A stretch of DNA of 64,000 nt from Candidatus Gastranaerophilales bacterium (GTDB lineage: Bacteria > Cyanobacteriota > Vampirovibrionia > Gastranaerophilales > Gastranaerophilaceae): positions 85,060 to 149,059 of the forward strand of contig CANQDZ010000002.1 of the NCBI GenBank assembly GCA_947594025.1, in the 5' to 3' direction. Shown here piece after piece: positions 24,807 through 33,327 of this stretch. Both the position numbers and the translations under genes were made by a program. Within the stretch, counting starts at the first letter, position 1, and the number at the start of each line of letters is the position of its first letter. Under the pieces are notes generated by a model that saw only the letters and a program-made list of their open reading frames with translations, did not search any database and was not told where the DNA came from.

Positions 24807-24965
24807 ATGAAAACAAAAAAAGGACAAAGTTTGGTAGAATATGCTCTAATTTTGGCTCTTATGACTCTTATTGTAATTACGGTTTTAAGTTTTATAAGTA
24901 AAAAAATGGGTTCCGTTTTTCAAGATACAAGCACTGAAACAGAAATTCAAAATATTGCAAAGTAA
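24807..24965 (+). CDS. Flp/Fap-type pilin-like protein, 52 residues
   Basis: A short gene with AAAGGAG 8 bases before the ATG. The peptide begins MKTKKGQSLVEYALILALMT: basic leader, Gly, then Q-S-L-V-E-Y, the Flp pilin cleavage motif with Glu5 and Tyr6, followed by a hydrophobic helix of about 20 residues and a short polar tail (KKMGSVFQDTSTETEIQN). Cleavage after Gly6 would give a 46-residue pilin. Tad/Flp pili need CpaA, CpaF, TadB/C and others; none is in the window, so this is an orphan pilin gene. It ends 1 base before the convergent kdsB. Confidence 0.8.
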   Translation: MKTKKGQSLVEYALILALMTLIVITVLSFISKKMGSVFQDTSTETEIQNIAK

Positions 24966-24966
24966 A

Positions 24967-25692
24967 CTAGCCCACCATTTTTTTGAAGTTAATTAAATCC
25001 TCTCGGGTATCTATACCTATGGGGTTAAGTTCCGTTATTGAAACTTTTATTTTCATTCCGTTTGAAAGTGCGCGCAGCTGTTCAAGGCTTTCTGCCTTTT
25101 CAATGTCCGATTGAGGAAGGGATGTTAACTTTTTAAGAGATTTTTTTGTGTATCCGTACAGACCGATGTGCCCATATGTTTTTGCGGTATTCTTATTCCT
25201 TTCATAAGGTATAGGAGAACGCGAAAAATAAAGAGCATTAAAATTATTATCAAAAACGCACTTAACGCAATTTGGGTCTTGAATTTGTTTATCATCTTTT
25301 AATTCTCTAACCAACGTAGAGATATCACAATCACCATCCATAACAGTCTTTAGTACTATATCGATAATTTCAGGTGTGACGGAGGGCTCATCTCCTTGAA
25401 GATTGAGGATGTACTTAAATTCATCATGACGGGACGCAACCTCCATAATTCTGTCAGAACCGCATTTATGGTCAGGACTCGTCATTTCAACTTCCGCACC
25501 GAATGATTTTGCCTTTTTATAAATTTCTTTATGATCCGTTGCGATAATCACTCTTGTTGCATACTTTGACTGTATTGCTTTTTCCCAAACCCATTGAATA
25601 ACGGGTTTTCCCTTAACATCAGCTAAAACTTTTGCATTAAGTCTTGTTGATGCGTATCTTGCAGGTATTAAAATCGCAGCTTCATCTTTCAT
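24967..25692 (-). CDS. kdsB: CMP-Kdo synthetase (3-deoxy-manno-octulosonate cytidylyltransferase)
   Basis: A 241-residue cytidylyltransferase that activates Kdo with CTP for WaaA. The nucleotide-binding start is IPARYASTRLNAKVLADVKG; other family motifs are VIIATDHKEI, LNLQGDEPSV (metal-binding Asp) and ALYFSRSPIPYERN, and the end has the GIDTREDL typical of KdsB. It has no Shine-Dalgarno; a TATAAT box ends 6 bases before the ATG. It is convergent with the pilin gene. Confidence 0.95.
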   Translation of the reverse strand: MKDEAAILIPARYASTRLNAKVLADVKGKPVIQWVWEKAIQSKYATRVIIATDHKEIYKKAKSFGAEVEMTSPDHKCGSDRIMEVASRHDEFKYILNLQGDEPSVTPEIIDIVLKTVMDGDCDISTLVRELKDDKQIQDPNCVKCVFDNNFNALYFSRSPIPYERNKNTAKTYGHIGLYGYTKKSLKKLTSLPQSDIEKAESLEQLRALSNGMKIKVSITELNPIGIDTREDLINFKKMVG

Positions 25693-25704
25693 ACTTTAAT
25701 TATA
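25693..25704 (-). promoter_or_regulatory. Putative leaderless promoter of kdsB
   Basis: TATAAT, then TAAAGT, then the kdsB ATG (minus strand): spacing exactly 6. The 70 bases further upstream hold no gene. Confidence 0.5.
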
Positions 25705-25780
25705 TATCAAATAAATTTTGACTTTGAAATTATTTTCTAAAGGAGCAAAGCGAAGTTTTTTATCCCCCTGCCGCCGCATT

Positions 25781-25811
25781 AAAAAAGCAAGAGACTTGAA
25801 ACGCTCTTGCT
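25781..25811 (-). terminator. Terminator after tRNA (CAT)
   Basis: On the minus strand AGCAAGAG / CTCTTGCT with a 10-base loop and then TTTTTT, 17 bases past the tRNA. Confidence 0.8.
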
Positions 25812-25827
25812 ATCCTGATTTTAAATT

Positions 25828-25899
25828 TGGGCCCGGGGGGATTCGAACCCGCGACCAAGGGATTATGAGTCCCCTGCTCTACCGCTGAGCTACAGGCCC
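25828..25899 (-). tRNA. tRNA with CAT anticodon, probably tRNA-Ile2 (lysidine type), possibly elongator Met
   Basis: 72 bases without encoded CCA. Acceptor GGGCCTG / CGGGCCC; D arm TAGCTCAGCGGTAGAGCA; anticodon stem GGGGA/TCCCT enclosing CTCATAA; T arm GCGGGTTCGAATCCCCC region. It is not initiator Met (A11:U24 and C1:A72 features absent). The CTCATAATCnCTTGGTCGC stretch resembles E. coli tRNA-Ile2 more than elongator Met, but identity cannot be settled by eye. Confidence 0.9.
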
Positions 25900-25951
25900 T
25901 TTTTAGTCTGTATGTTAAAATTAACACAAAATAATTTTTCCGTCAATTTAT

Positions 25952-27244
25952 TTAAGGCGTTTGGTATTCAATCTCTTTTAATATTTTACTGTTTGGAAAA
26001 ATACTTAATCCCGTCCGTAAAATTTCATTTGCGCTGTTTGTATCTCCCAGTTTAAAAAATATTTCGCTTGCTTCCTTGTAATAATTTGGATTTTTTGCAT
26101 TTTTTATGGCAGTTAAAATGTAGTCAATTCCTTCTTGATTTCTTGATAAATCTTCGCTTAAAAGAGCAAGATAATAATAAATTTCAGCATTATCAGGTGT
26201 TGAATTTAAGGCTTTTCTGCAATTTATTATCGCTTCATTTGTGTTTTTATTTTCCACATATATTTTTATAAGCTCTAAATATCCTTCAACAAAGCTTTTA
26301 TCAAGAGATGTTGCCTGCTTGAAATTTAAAATCGCATTTTCTAAATCGCCATTATCTTTATAATATTTTCCAAGCTGATAATAAACATATTTATCATTTG
26401 GATTGATTGAAATTGCCTGTTTCAGATAGCTTTCTTCCTTTTTTTTATTTGTTTTTGCAAGATTTCTGTATATTGAAGTGTCGCTGCCGTTATTTGAAAG
26501 TGCCTTTTTAAAATAATTGTTTGCGGTTTTTATGTCATTTTCCATTAAATAGATATTCCCTATATTATTTAATGCTTTGTAATTTTTAGGGTTTATTTTA
26601 AGTGCAAGATTAAAGTTTTCTTTCGCCTTATTATTTTCGCCTATATAAAAATACTGAAGCCCTTTGGAATTATAGTAATTGTCATTAAATTTCGGCAGTT
26701 CTTTGATTTCAAGCATGACTGCCCAGTCGGAATTAAGATAAGAAGAATCTTGTTCTAAGACATGTAAAAAACTTTGATAAGAAGCCTCCTTGTTTTTGAG
26801 TTTAAGATAAATTTCGGTTTTTAAAAGGTAAGCCTCTTTATTATTTGGGTCTATTTCATTAGTTAAATCGGCATATTCAAGGGCAGATTTTAAATTATTA
26901 TCTTCAAGAAACATCTTTGCCATGTCAAGATAATCTTCAATAGGCAGATTTTGGACATCGGGCGCTATTTGAAAATCACTTATATCGTTAGTTAAATTAT
27001 ACGATTTTTCAAGGTTATATTTTGATTTTAAAAGATTATTTTCATCTTTATAAATAAGTCCCAAATAATAAAATCCCAGAGGGTCGTTTGGGAAAATTTT
27101 TGTATAATCTTCAAAAAATAATTTTGCAGATGTTCTTTCTTGTTCTTTATACAGCTTTATTCCGTCTTCTATATTCCAATTATCTCCAAAGCATAAGGGA
27201 GATAATGTAAGCATAAAAGATAGAAATAAAATTACTCTTTTCAT
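25952..27244 (-). CDS. Exported TPR protein
   Basis: A 430-residue protein with a signal peptide (MKRVILFLSFMLTLSPLCFGD) followed by about ten TPR units, for example YFYIGENNKAKENFNLALKI, YLMENDIKTANNYFKKAL and YYKDNGDLENAILNFKQA. It is periplasmic or outer-membrane associated and probably a scaffold for an envelope complex. Its ATG overlaps the stop of tmk (ATGA), so it is translated with it. The downstream tRNA lies 52 bases on. Confidence 0.85.
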   Translation of the reverse strand: MKRVILFLSFMLTLSPLCFGDNWNIEDGIKLYKEQERTSAKLFFEDYTKIFPNDPLGFYYLGLIYKDENNLLKSKYNLEKSYNLTNDISDFQIAPDVQNLPIEDYLDMAKMFLEDNNLKSALEYADLTNEIDPNNKEAYLLKTEIYLKLKNKEASYQSFLHVLEQDSSYLNSDWAVMLEIKELPKFNDNYYNSKGLQYFYIGENNKAKENFNLALKINPKNYKALNNIGNIYLMENDIKTANNYFKKALSNNGSDTSIYRNLAKTNKKKEESYLKQAISINPNDKYVYYQLGKYYKDNGDLENAILNFKQATSLDKSFVEGYLELIKIYVENKNTNEAIINCRKALNSTPDNAEIYYYLALLSEDLSRNQEGIDYILTAIKNAKNPNYYKEASEIFFKLGDTNSANEILRTGLSIFPNSKILKEIEYQTP

Positions 27245-27852
27245 TTATTTAAAAATCCCAAAATTATTGCCTTAGTTTGTTCAAAAACTTCATCAATACT
27301 TTTGCTTGCATCAACAACCTTTATGCGGTCAGGTTCATTTTCCGCCATTTTAAGATAGCCAAATCTTATCTTTTTATAGAATTCAATTCCCTCACTTTCA
27401 AGACGGTCTTTTTCTTTTCCTACGCGTGTTTGAGCCGTTTCGCTATCAACATCAAACACTATTGTTAAGTCAGGTTTAAAAGAATTTGTTGCAATATCAT
27501 TCAGGTAATTCAATTTTTCAACGGAAACTCCCCTGCCATATCCTTGATAAGCAACGGTTGAATCCGTATATCTGTCACAAAGAACAATCTTGCCTTCTTT
27601 TAAGGACGGCTTTATAAAGTTTTGAACATGTTGAGCTCTGTCTGCCAAATACAAAAATGTTTCGCATTCATCTGCAACGGGACCTTCATAATGAAGTAAA
27701 ATCTTTCTGAGTTCAACACCTAAAGGGGTGGCGCCGGGTTCTCTCGTTGTTACGTTTTCAATATTCATATCGGTTAACATTTTTGAAATATTATTTAACT
27801 GAGTTGTTTTGCCGCAGCCGTCAGCGCCTTCAAATGTAATAAAATAGCTCAC
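27241..27852 (-). CDS. tmk: Thymidylate kinase
   Basis: A 203-residue dTMP kinase (dTMP + ATP to dTDP). The start is a GTG at 27852 (MSYFITFEG) with AAGGGG upstream; a longer frame to 27891 would swallow this ribosome-binding site. P-loop GADGCGKTT, TREPGATPLG (DRX-type Arg region), LCDRYTDSTVAYQGYGRG and the LID-like RVGKEKDRLE are all present. It is first in a unit with the exported TPR protein. Confidence 0.95.
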   Translation of the reverse strand: MSYFITFEGADGCGKTTQLNNISKMLTDMNIENVTTREPGATPLGVELRKILLHYEGPVADECETFLYLADRAQHVQNFIKPSLKEGKIVLCDRYTDSTVAYQGYGRGVSVEKLNYLNDIATNSFKPDLTIVFDVDSETAQTRVGKEKDRLESEGIEFYKKIRFGYLKMAENEPDRIKVVDASKSIDEVFEQTKAIILGFLNK

Positions 27853-28070
27853 TTTCTTGCCCCTTTCTATCCTATTGTAACATAATCTCATCTAAAACGT
27901 CCATTTAATATAAACAGTATTTTCAAGCTTAAAAAAATATTGTATAATTTAAACGAATAAAAACGTAACATTTTCGTAACATTTGTGTTTAAAATGTCAT
28001 TTTTTTTATTCACGGTACTTAAATATATAGGAAAGCATGTTAGTGTAAAATAAGTGAAGGAAACTAAGCA

Positions 28071-28379
28071 ATGAACTTCAAAAATCTTAAAATCGTAAAA
28101 AAATTAAAAGGACTTGCCCCTCGTTTCAGATGGTTAATGTTCTCTAAAATGCAGGATTTGAAGATTAATTCCAGATATATAGATTTTTTAATTTCAGATG
28201 AAGATAAAGCTCCTGATTATGACAACAGGAAACTTGAAGCTATGGTTAAAGAAACGTTAATACAAGAGTTTACACCTGAAATCATGAAGAATAAATCTTA
28301 TGGTATACTTGTTGACGCCGTTGTTCATAATTTAAAAAAACAACAACTCGGAGAAGACTCTGAAGTCAAAATTGATTAA
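28071..28379 (+). CDS. Uncharacterised 102-residue protein
   Basis: Not recognised. The N-terminal 35 residues are strongly basic (KNLKIVKKLKGLAPRFRWLM), the middle is acidic (ISDEDKAPDYDNRKLEAM) and the end is helical; no signal peptide or membrane segment. GAAGGAAA lies about 10 bases before the ATG. It is 8 bases upstream of the heptosyltransferase gene and probably shares its message. Confidence 0.55.
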   Translation: MNFKNLKIVKKLKGLAPRFRWLMFSKMQDLKINSRYIDFLISDEDKAPDYDNRKLEAMVKETLIQEFTPEIMKNKSYGILVDAVVHNLKKQQLGEDSEVKID

Positions 28380-28387
28380 CCAACAAA

Positions 28388-29449
28388 ATGGATATTAAGA
28401 AAAAATTTTTAATAATAAGACTCTCGGCTTTGGGCGATATTGTGCATTGTTTGCCGGTAGCTTATGCTTTACGCCAAAAATATCCTGATGCTCAAATAGA
28501 CTGGGTTGTCGGGGATAAGTCTTCAAGCATTATTTTAAATAACCCGTTAATTGATAACGTTTATGTTGCAAATCTTTCAAAATGGAAGAAAAATTGGCTT
28601 TCAATATCAACCATAAAAGATATTTGCACCTTAAATAAAAAACTTCAAAAAGAAAAATACGATTATTCAATCGATTTGCATGGAATGTTTAAAAGCCTTA
28701 TAATTCAAATGTTTTCAGGTGCAAAAAACAGAGTCGGCTACAAAGATTACAGAGAATTTTCAACTCTCGGTTCAAATATTTTGGTTGAGCCAAAATCTAA
28801 AAGACCGCACAGAAACTATCATGTTGTAAAAAGAAATTTAGACTTGCTTGAGGAGGCTTCAATTTTAACGAAAGAAGAACTTAATTCAATTGAGCCCAGA
28901 GCGGTTTTGCCAAATCCTTCCGATGAAACCAAGCATGTAATCGATAATTATTTATCTGATATTGATAAATCTAAAAAAACAGTTGCCTTTGCACCCGCGA
29001 CAACATGGAAAAATAAACATTGGGCGGAAGATAATTGGAAAAAGCTTTACCTTGAATTAAAAGATAAGGTTAATATTATTTTTACGGGCACAAAGGATGA
29101 TATCGATTTAATTAAAAGAATTACGGACAACGATGAAAAAGCCTTTATTCTTGCCGGCAAAACAAATTTAAACGAATACATAGAACTTTTAGGACGTGTT
29201 GACTTAACGGTGAGTCCAGATTCCTCTGCGGCACATTTTTCCTGGGCGCAGGGAGTTAAAACAATAACATTATTTTGCGCAACAAGCAAGCATACTTTTG
29301 CGCCAATAGGCGGTATTGCATTTCCAAGCGGAGAGGAAATTTGTAAACCATGCCACAAAAGAAAATGCAAAAACCCAATTTGCACATCTCAAACAGGTCC
29401 TCAAGAGGTGCTTGATGCTATAAAAACCGTTTTGGAATTAGATTCTTGA
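28388..29449 (+). CDS. GT9 heptosyltransferase-family protein
   Basis: A 353-residue glycosyltransferase of the ADP-heptose:LPS family, acting at the cytoplasmic face of the inner membrane. The N-terminal FLIIRLSALGDIVHCLPVAY is the family's start, with the catalytic-Asp region in GDIVH; the C-terminal domain has FAPATTWKNKHW, FILAGKTNLNEYIELL and LTVSPDSSAAHFSWAQGV (sugar-nucleotide site). The C-terminus carries a Cys cluster (CKPCHKRKCKNPIC) as in several WaaC/WaaF relatives. Whether the donor is heptose is not shown, so I give no symbol. Confidence 0.9.
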   Translation: MDIKKKFLIIRLSALGDIVHCLPVAYALRQKYPDAQIDWVVGDKSSSIILNNPLIDNVYVANLSKWKKNWLSISTIKDICTLNKKLQKEKYDYSIDLHGMFKSLIIQMFSGAKNRVGYKDYREFSTLGSNILVEPKSKRPHRNYHVVKRNLDLLEEASILTKEELNSIEPRAVLPNPSDETKHVIDNYLSDIDKSKKTVAFAPATTWKNKHWAEDNWKKLYLELKDKVNIIFTGTKDDIDLIKRITDNDEKAFILAGKTNLNEYIELLGRVDLTVSPDSSAAHFSWAQGVKTITLFCATSKHTFAPIGGIAFPSGEEICKPCHKRKCKNPICTSQTGPQEVLDAIKTVLELDS

Positions 29450-29505
29450 TTTTTTAATCCCCTTTATGTATAATTTTACTGTAAAGAAAAGGAGTCTTAA
29501 TTAAA

Positions 29506-29682
29506 ATGAAAGTAAGAATCGAAGACGGTTGTATCGCATGCGGCGCTTGTGAATCATTCTGCGACGCGGTTTTCAAAGTAGAAGACCAAGCTGTTGTTAA
29601 CCAAGATGCAGTTGCAGCAAATGAAGATGCTGTTAAAGAAGCAGCAGATGCATGCCCTGTGGGCGTTATCGTTGTTGAATAG
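29506..29682 (+). CDS. Single [4Fe-4S] ferredoxin
   Basis: A 58-residue protein with AAAGGAG 9 bases before the ATG. Cysteines are at 9, 12, 15 and 19 (CIACGACESFCDAVF) and in ACPVGVI near the C-terminus, the pattern of single-cluster ferredoxins with an acidic surface. It carries low-potential electrons in anaerobic metabolism. The CP Cys with Cys 9, 12 and 15 should bind the cluster; Cys19 is spare. It is monocistronic, between a divergent set and a terminator. Confidence 0.92.
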   Translation: MKVRIEDGCIACGACESFCDAVFKVEDQAVVNQDAVAANEDAVKEAADACPVGVIVVE

Positions 29683-29701
29683 TTAAAAAATTCAATTATA
29701 A

Positions 29702-29735
29702 AAAGGAGCCCTTGAAATAAAGGCTCCTTTTTTAA
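29702..29735. terminator. Bidirectional terminator between ferredoxin and nanK
   Basis: AAAGGAGCC / GGCTCCTTT stem with 11-base loop, A run before and T run after; serves the two convergent genes. Confidence 0.85.
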
Positions 29736-29744
29736 ATCTTAAAT

Positions 29745-30623
29745 TTATCCGCTGATTTTCTCTATACCTAAAAGTGCGGCTCCAATCATTCCCGAATAAT
29801 TTCCTGCACTTGCGCGGTAAATCTTGGTTGGAGTTGTGACAATTTCCGAACTTACATATTCTTCAATTGGTTTAACTTCAACAAATTGTGCAAGAGAGCC
29901 TGATAAAACAATACAATCAGGGTCGAAAATATCGCACAAACCAACTATTCCCTGAGCTATATTTTTTTGCCATGTTTCCATAATATCATAATATTTTGGC
30001 TTTTTTTGGTTATATCCCTCAATTATTTCATATGTTGTGAGCTTTTTATTTAAAATATCTTCTGCGGTGAGCTCTAAGCCCCTGCCCGAAGCGTATATTT
30101 CATAGCAATCCCATGCGCCGCAGGTGCATTTTCTTGTTTTTTCAAGGGACATTTTAAAGTGCATTTCACCCGCCGCACCTGATTTCCCTTTCATCAATTT
30201 GCCGTTTACGATAACACCGCCCCCGACTCCTGTTCCGAGAGTGATTGTTATGTTGTTATCTTGGTTTTTGGCGGCTCCAATTTTGTATTCTGCCCAAGCG
30301 GCACAATTTGCATCATTTTCAACAAAAACAGGCTGTTTCGAAAGAGATGTGAAATCTATGGTTCTGTATCCTTCAGGTAAATTGCCCGTTGAGCTTATAA
30401 CTTTATTATTTTCAAGGTTTACCGCCCCTGCTGTCGAAAAAGCCACAACATCAATTTTATCTTCATTTTCTTTAATGATTTTTTTTAATGTTTCAACAAT
30501 TCCGTTTAAAGTTTTTGGAGTAGAGTTTCTTGAAATTTCACTTAAAAAATTGCCATTTTCATCAATTATCGCAGAATAAATTTTAGTTCCGCCAATATCT
30601 ATACCCAACGCCTTTTTACTCAT
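29745..30623 (-). CDS. nanK: ROK-family kinase, probably N-acetylmannosamine kinase
   Basis: A 292-residue ROK protein: phosphate motif GIDIGGTKIYSAI, sugar site VENDANCAAWAEY, GTGVGGGVI, and the zinc motif HFKM...CTCGAWDCYE (the usual CxCGxxGCxE with Asp for Gly). ROK kinases phosphorylate Glc, GlcNAc or ManNAc. I choose ManNAc because the gene overlaps nanE by 8 bases. Together they would turn ManNAc into GlcNAc-6-phosphate. Glucokinase remains possible. Confidence 0.78.
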   Translation of the reverse strand: MSKKALGIDIGGTKIYSAIIDENGNFLSEISRNSTPKTLNGIVETLKKIIKENEDKIDVVAFSTAGAVNLENNKVISSTGNLPEGYRTIDFTSLSKQPVFVENDANCAAWAEYKIGAAKNQDNNITITLGTGVGGGVIVNGKLMKGKSGAAGEMHFKMSLEKTRKCTCGAWDCYEIYASGRGLELTAEDILNKKLTTYEIIEGYNQKKPKYYDIMETWQKNIAQGIVGLCDIFDPDCIVLSGSLAQFVEVKPIEEYVSSEIVTTPTKIYRASAGNYSGMIGAALLGIEKISG

Positions 30624-31299
30624 ACTTTACAAACCTTTCCGTTATAAGCCATGGGCGCGTTACGGCTGAACCTATAACAACTGCGTGTGCGCCTTTTAAA
30701 AATGCTTCTTTAACTTGGCTTTTCTCCCAGATTTTTCCTTCAGCAATAACTTTAACGCCTTCTTTTGCCAATCTTTCAACAAGTTCAAAATCAGGTTCAT
30801 CACTTTGTTTTGAATATGTTGTATATCCGCTTAGTGTTGTTGAAACTAAATCACAACCCGTTTTATGCGCCAAAACACCTTCTTCATAGGTTGAAATATC
30901 AGCCATTGCAATTTTGCGGCGGCTTTTAATTGTATCTAAAATTTTTGAATAGTCATGCCTTTTTGTGCCGTCAAAAGCAATAATATCCGCACCTGCCTCA
31001 ATTAAACTTAAAGCATCGTCTGCAGTCGGTGTTATATAGACAAGTTCTTTATAATTTTGAGGGATATGTTTTGGTTTTGTAATAGCAATAACCGGAATAT
31101 CGGGATAAAGTTTTTTTGCAAGTCTTACATCAGCTTCGCCCGCAAGTCTAAAACCCTTTGCGCCCCCTTGAAAGGCGCTTTTAATAAAAGCTTCTTTACA
31201 TACTTCGTTGTGGGTCGGATCTCCCTCTGTTGATTGAATTGAAATAATGACCGTATTTTTTTCTATTTCCATATTTGGTATTGTATCATATTTTTTCAT
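30616..31299 (-). CDS. nanE: N-acetylmannosamine-6-phosphate 2-epimerase
   Basis: A 227-residue TIM-barrel enzyme converting ManNAc-6-P to GlcNAc-6-P. Motifs: GAKGFRLAGEADV, AGADIIAFDGTKR with the catalytic Lys/Asp region, MADISTYEEGVLAHKTGCD, STTLSGYT and VIAEGKIWEKSQ. The TGAGGA before the ATG at 31299 supports that start. No sialate lyase or transporter is in the window, so the source of ManNAc (host sialic acid or recycled wall material) is open. Confidence 0.93.
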   Translation of the reverse strand: MKKYDTIPNMEIEKNTVIISIQSTEGDPTHNEVCKEAFIKSAFQGGAKGFRLAGEADVRLAKKLYPDIPVIAITKPKHIPQNYKELVYITPTADDALSLIEAGADIIAFDGTKRHDYSKILDTIKSRRKIAMADISTYEEGVLAHKTGCDLVSTTLSGYTTYSKQSDEPDFELVERLAKEGVKVIAEGKIWEKSQVKEAFLKGAHAVVIGSAVTRPWLITERFVKYE

Positions 31300-31341
31300 A
31301 TCCTCATAGGCTATTTTTTATGTTTCAAAACATACATTAAA

Positions 31342-31371
31342 TTGACTATTCCCATATGTTTGAGTTATAGT
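31342..31371 (+). promoter_or_regulatory. Promoter of tig-clpP-clpX
   Basis: TTGACT, 18-base spacer, TATAGT, about 30 bases before the tig ATG. Confidence 0.55.
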
Positions 31372-31400
31372 ACACTATATATAAGAGGTAATATAAAATT

Positions 31401-32723
31401 ATGAACAAAACAATTGAAAAACTTGAAGGAAATATCGCAAAATTTGATATGATAATTCCTGCCGAAAAGGCACAAAAAGCATATGACGACACACTAAATC
31501 AGATTGGTAAAACTTTAAATGTACCGGGGTTTAGAAAGGGCAAAATTCCAAAAAATGTAATTGAAGCAAGATATGGTGTTGACGCAATTAAATATCAGGC
31601 AATTGAAAAAATATTCCCCGAAGCATTTTCAAATGAAATTAGCGAAAATAAACTTGATGTTGCACAACAACCATATATAGAATCATATGATTATGAATTG
31701 GGTAAAGACCTTAAAATTGTTGTTAAAGTTGAACTTAAACCCGAGGTTAAACTCGGAGAATACAAAGGTCTGGAAGTTTCATACGAAGAATTCAAAACAG
31801 ATAAAAATGCTCTTCAAAATGAAATTGACACTATTAAAAACCGTTTTTCAACCTTGAAAAACGCGGAAGGCAGAAAAACTCAAGAAACAGATACGGTTGT
31901 ATTTGATTTTGAAGGCTCTGCAAACGGCAAATTAATCCCCGGCGGAGCAGCTAAGCAATATTCCTTAGACTTAGCTCATTCAAATTTTATTCCGGGTTTT
32001 GCGGAAGGTCTTGTAGGGCATGAAATCGGGGAAGAATTTACAATCGACGTTAAATTTCCTGACGAATATCACAGTGAAGAATTAAAGGGAGCTCCTGCTC
32101 AATTTAAAATTAAAATTCATGAAATTAAAGAAAGAATTTTGCCCGCGGAAGATGACGAACTTGCAAAAAAAGCAACTAACGGCAAAATGAAAACCTTAGA
32201 CGAACTTAAAGCAGATATTCAAAAATTCCTTGATGAAAATGAAAAAATGACAAATGAAAGAAACAAGGAAAATGCAGTCATGGATAAGGTTATAGATGAA
32301 GCTAAAATCGATATCCAACCTGCCATGATTGAAAGAGAAAAAGAAGCCGTAAGACAGGAATCAAGGCAAAGAGCAAACGCCCAAGGACTTGATTTTGATA
32401 AAATGATTAAAGAAGAAGGCGCGGACAAAGTTGAAAAACAACTTGAAGAAGAAGCAATAAAAAGAATTAGAAATTCTTTGGTAATTGAAAAAATCGCAAA
32501 TGTTGAAAATATTCAGGTTGAACAAGCTGACTTATTTAATCAAATTCAGCTGATTGCAAATCAATACGGCGAAAAAAGAGTTGAAGCAATGCAGGAAATA
32601 TTCAAAAACCCATCTTCTGTTGCTATGATTACTCAGCAAGTTGCAACAGAGAAAGTCGGTAAATTCTTGGTTGAACAGAATACGTTTAAAGCTAAATCTA
32701 AAACAAAGAAAGGGGATAAATAA
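31401..32723 (+). CDS. tig: Trigger factor
   Basis: A 440-residue ribosome-bound chaperone and prolyl isomerase. The ribosome-docking signature is [17 protein letters not shown] (usual GFRxGKxP); the FKBP-like domain follows (about residues 150-240, [17 protein letters not shown]), then a long helical C-terminal domain. AAGAGGT precedes the ATG. It is first in a tig-clpP-clpX operon; the stop overlaps the clpP start (TAATG). Confidence 0.97.
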   Translation: MNKTIEKLEGNIAKFDMIIPAEKAQKAYDDTLNQIGKTLNVPGFRKGKIPKNVIEARYGVDAIKYQAIEKIFPEAFSNEISENKLDVAQQPYIESYDYELGKDLKIVVKVELKPEVKLGEYKGLEVSYEEFKTDKNALQNEIDTIKNRFSTLKNAEGRKTQETDTVVFDFEGSANGKLIPGGAAKQYSLDLAHSNFIPGFAEGLVGHEIGEEFTIDVKFPDEYHSEELKGAPAQFKIKIHEIKERILPAEDDELAKKATNGKMKTLDELKADIQKFLDENEKMTNERNKENAVMDKVIDEAKIDIQPAMIEREKEAVRQESRQRANAQGLDFDKMIKEEGADKVEKQLEEEAIKRIRNSLVIEKIANVENIQVEQADLFNQIQLIANQYGEKRVEAMQEIFKNPSSVAMITQQVATEKVGKFLVEQNTFKAKSKTKKGDK

Positions 32724-33316
32724 TGAGTTTCGTACCTGTTGTAATTGAACAATCTTCACGCGGTGAAAGGTCATTTGATATCTTTTCAAGATTACTTCGC
32801 GAAAGAATTATATTTTTAGGAACTCCGATTGATGATATGGTTGCAAACCTTATTGTTGCTCAATTGTTGTTACTTGACAGCGAAAACCCCGAAAAAGATA
32901 TTATGTTGTATATAAATTCTCCGGGCGGTTCAGTTACCGCCGGCTTTGCAATTTATGACACTATGCAGCATATAAGAGCTGATGTTTCAACAATCTGTTT
33001 AGGTCAAGCCGCTTCAATGGGTGCATTCTTGTTGTCATCCGGTAAAAAAGGTAAGAGAATGGCCCTGCCTCATTCAAGAGTTTTAATCCACCAGCCTTTA
33101 GGCGGAGCTCAAGGTCAGGCAACGGATATTGAAATCCAAGCAAATGAAATTATCAGAATTAAAAAATCATTAAACTCTATTCTGTCTGAAAACACGGGAC
33201 AACCTCTTAAAAAAATCGAAAAAGATACGGATAGAGATTACATCATGACACCTGAAGAAGCACTGGAATATGGTATGATTGATAAAGTTATTACAAGCGA
33301 ACAGCCGGAAAAGTAA
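32723..33316 (+). CDS. clpP: ATP-dependent Clp protease proteolytic subunit
   Basis: A 197-residue serine protease that forms a double heptamer with ClpX. The catalytic triad is visible: Ser98 in [13 protein letters not shown], His123 in [10 protein letters not shown] and Asp172 in DTDRDYIM. The N-terminal [19 protein letters not shown] is canonical, including the axial-loop segment. It is translationally coupled to tig and 11 bases before clpX. Confidence 0.98.
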   Translation: MSFVPVVIEQSSRGERSFDIFSRLLRERIIFLGTPIDDMVANLIVAQLLLLDSENPEKDIMLYINSPGGSVTAGFAIYDTMQHIRADVSTICLGQAASMGAFLLSSGKKGKRMALPHSRVLIHQPLGGAQGQATDIEIQANEIIRIKKSLNSILSENTGQPLKKIEKDTDRDYIMTPEEALEYGMIDKVITSEQPEK

Positions 33317-33327
33317 GGATTTAATAA

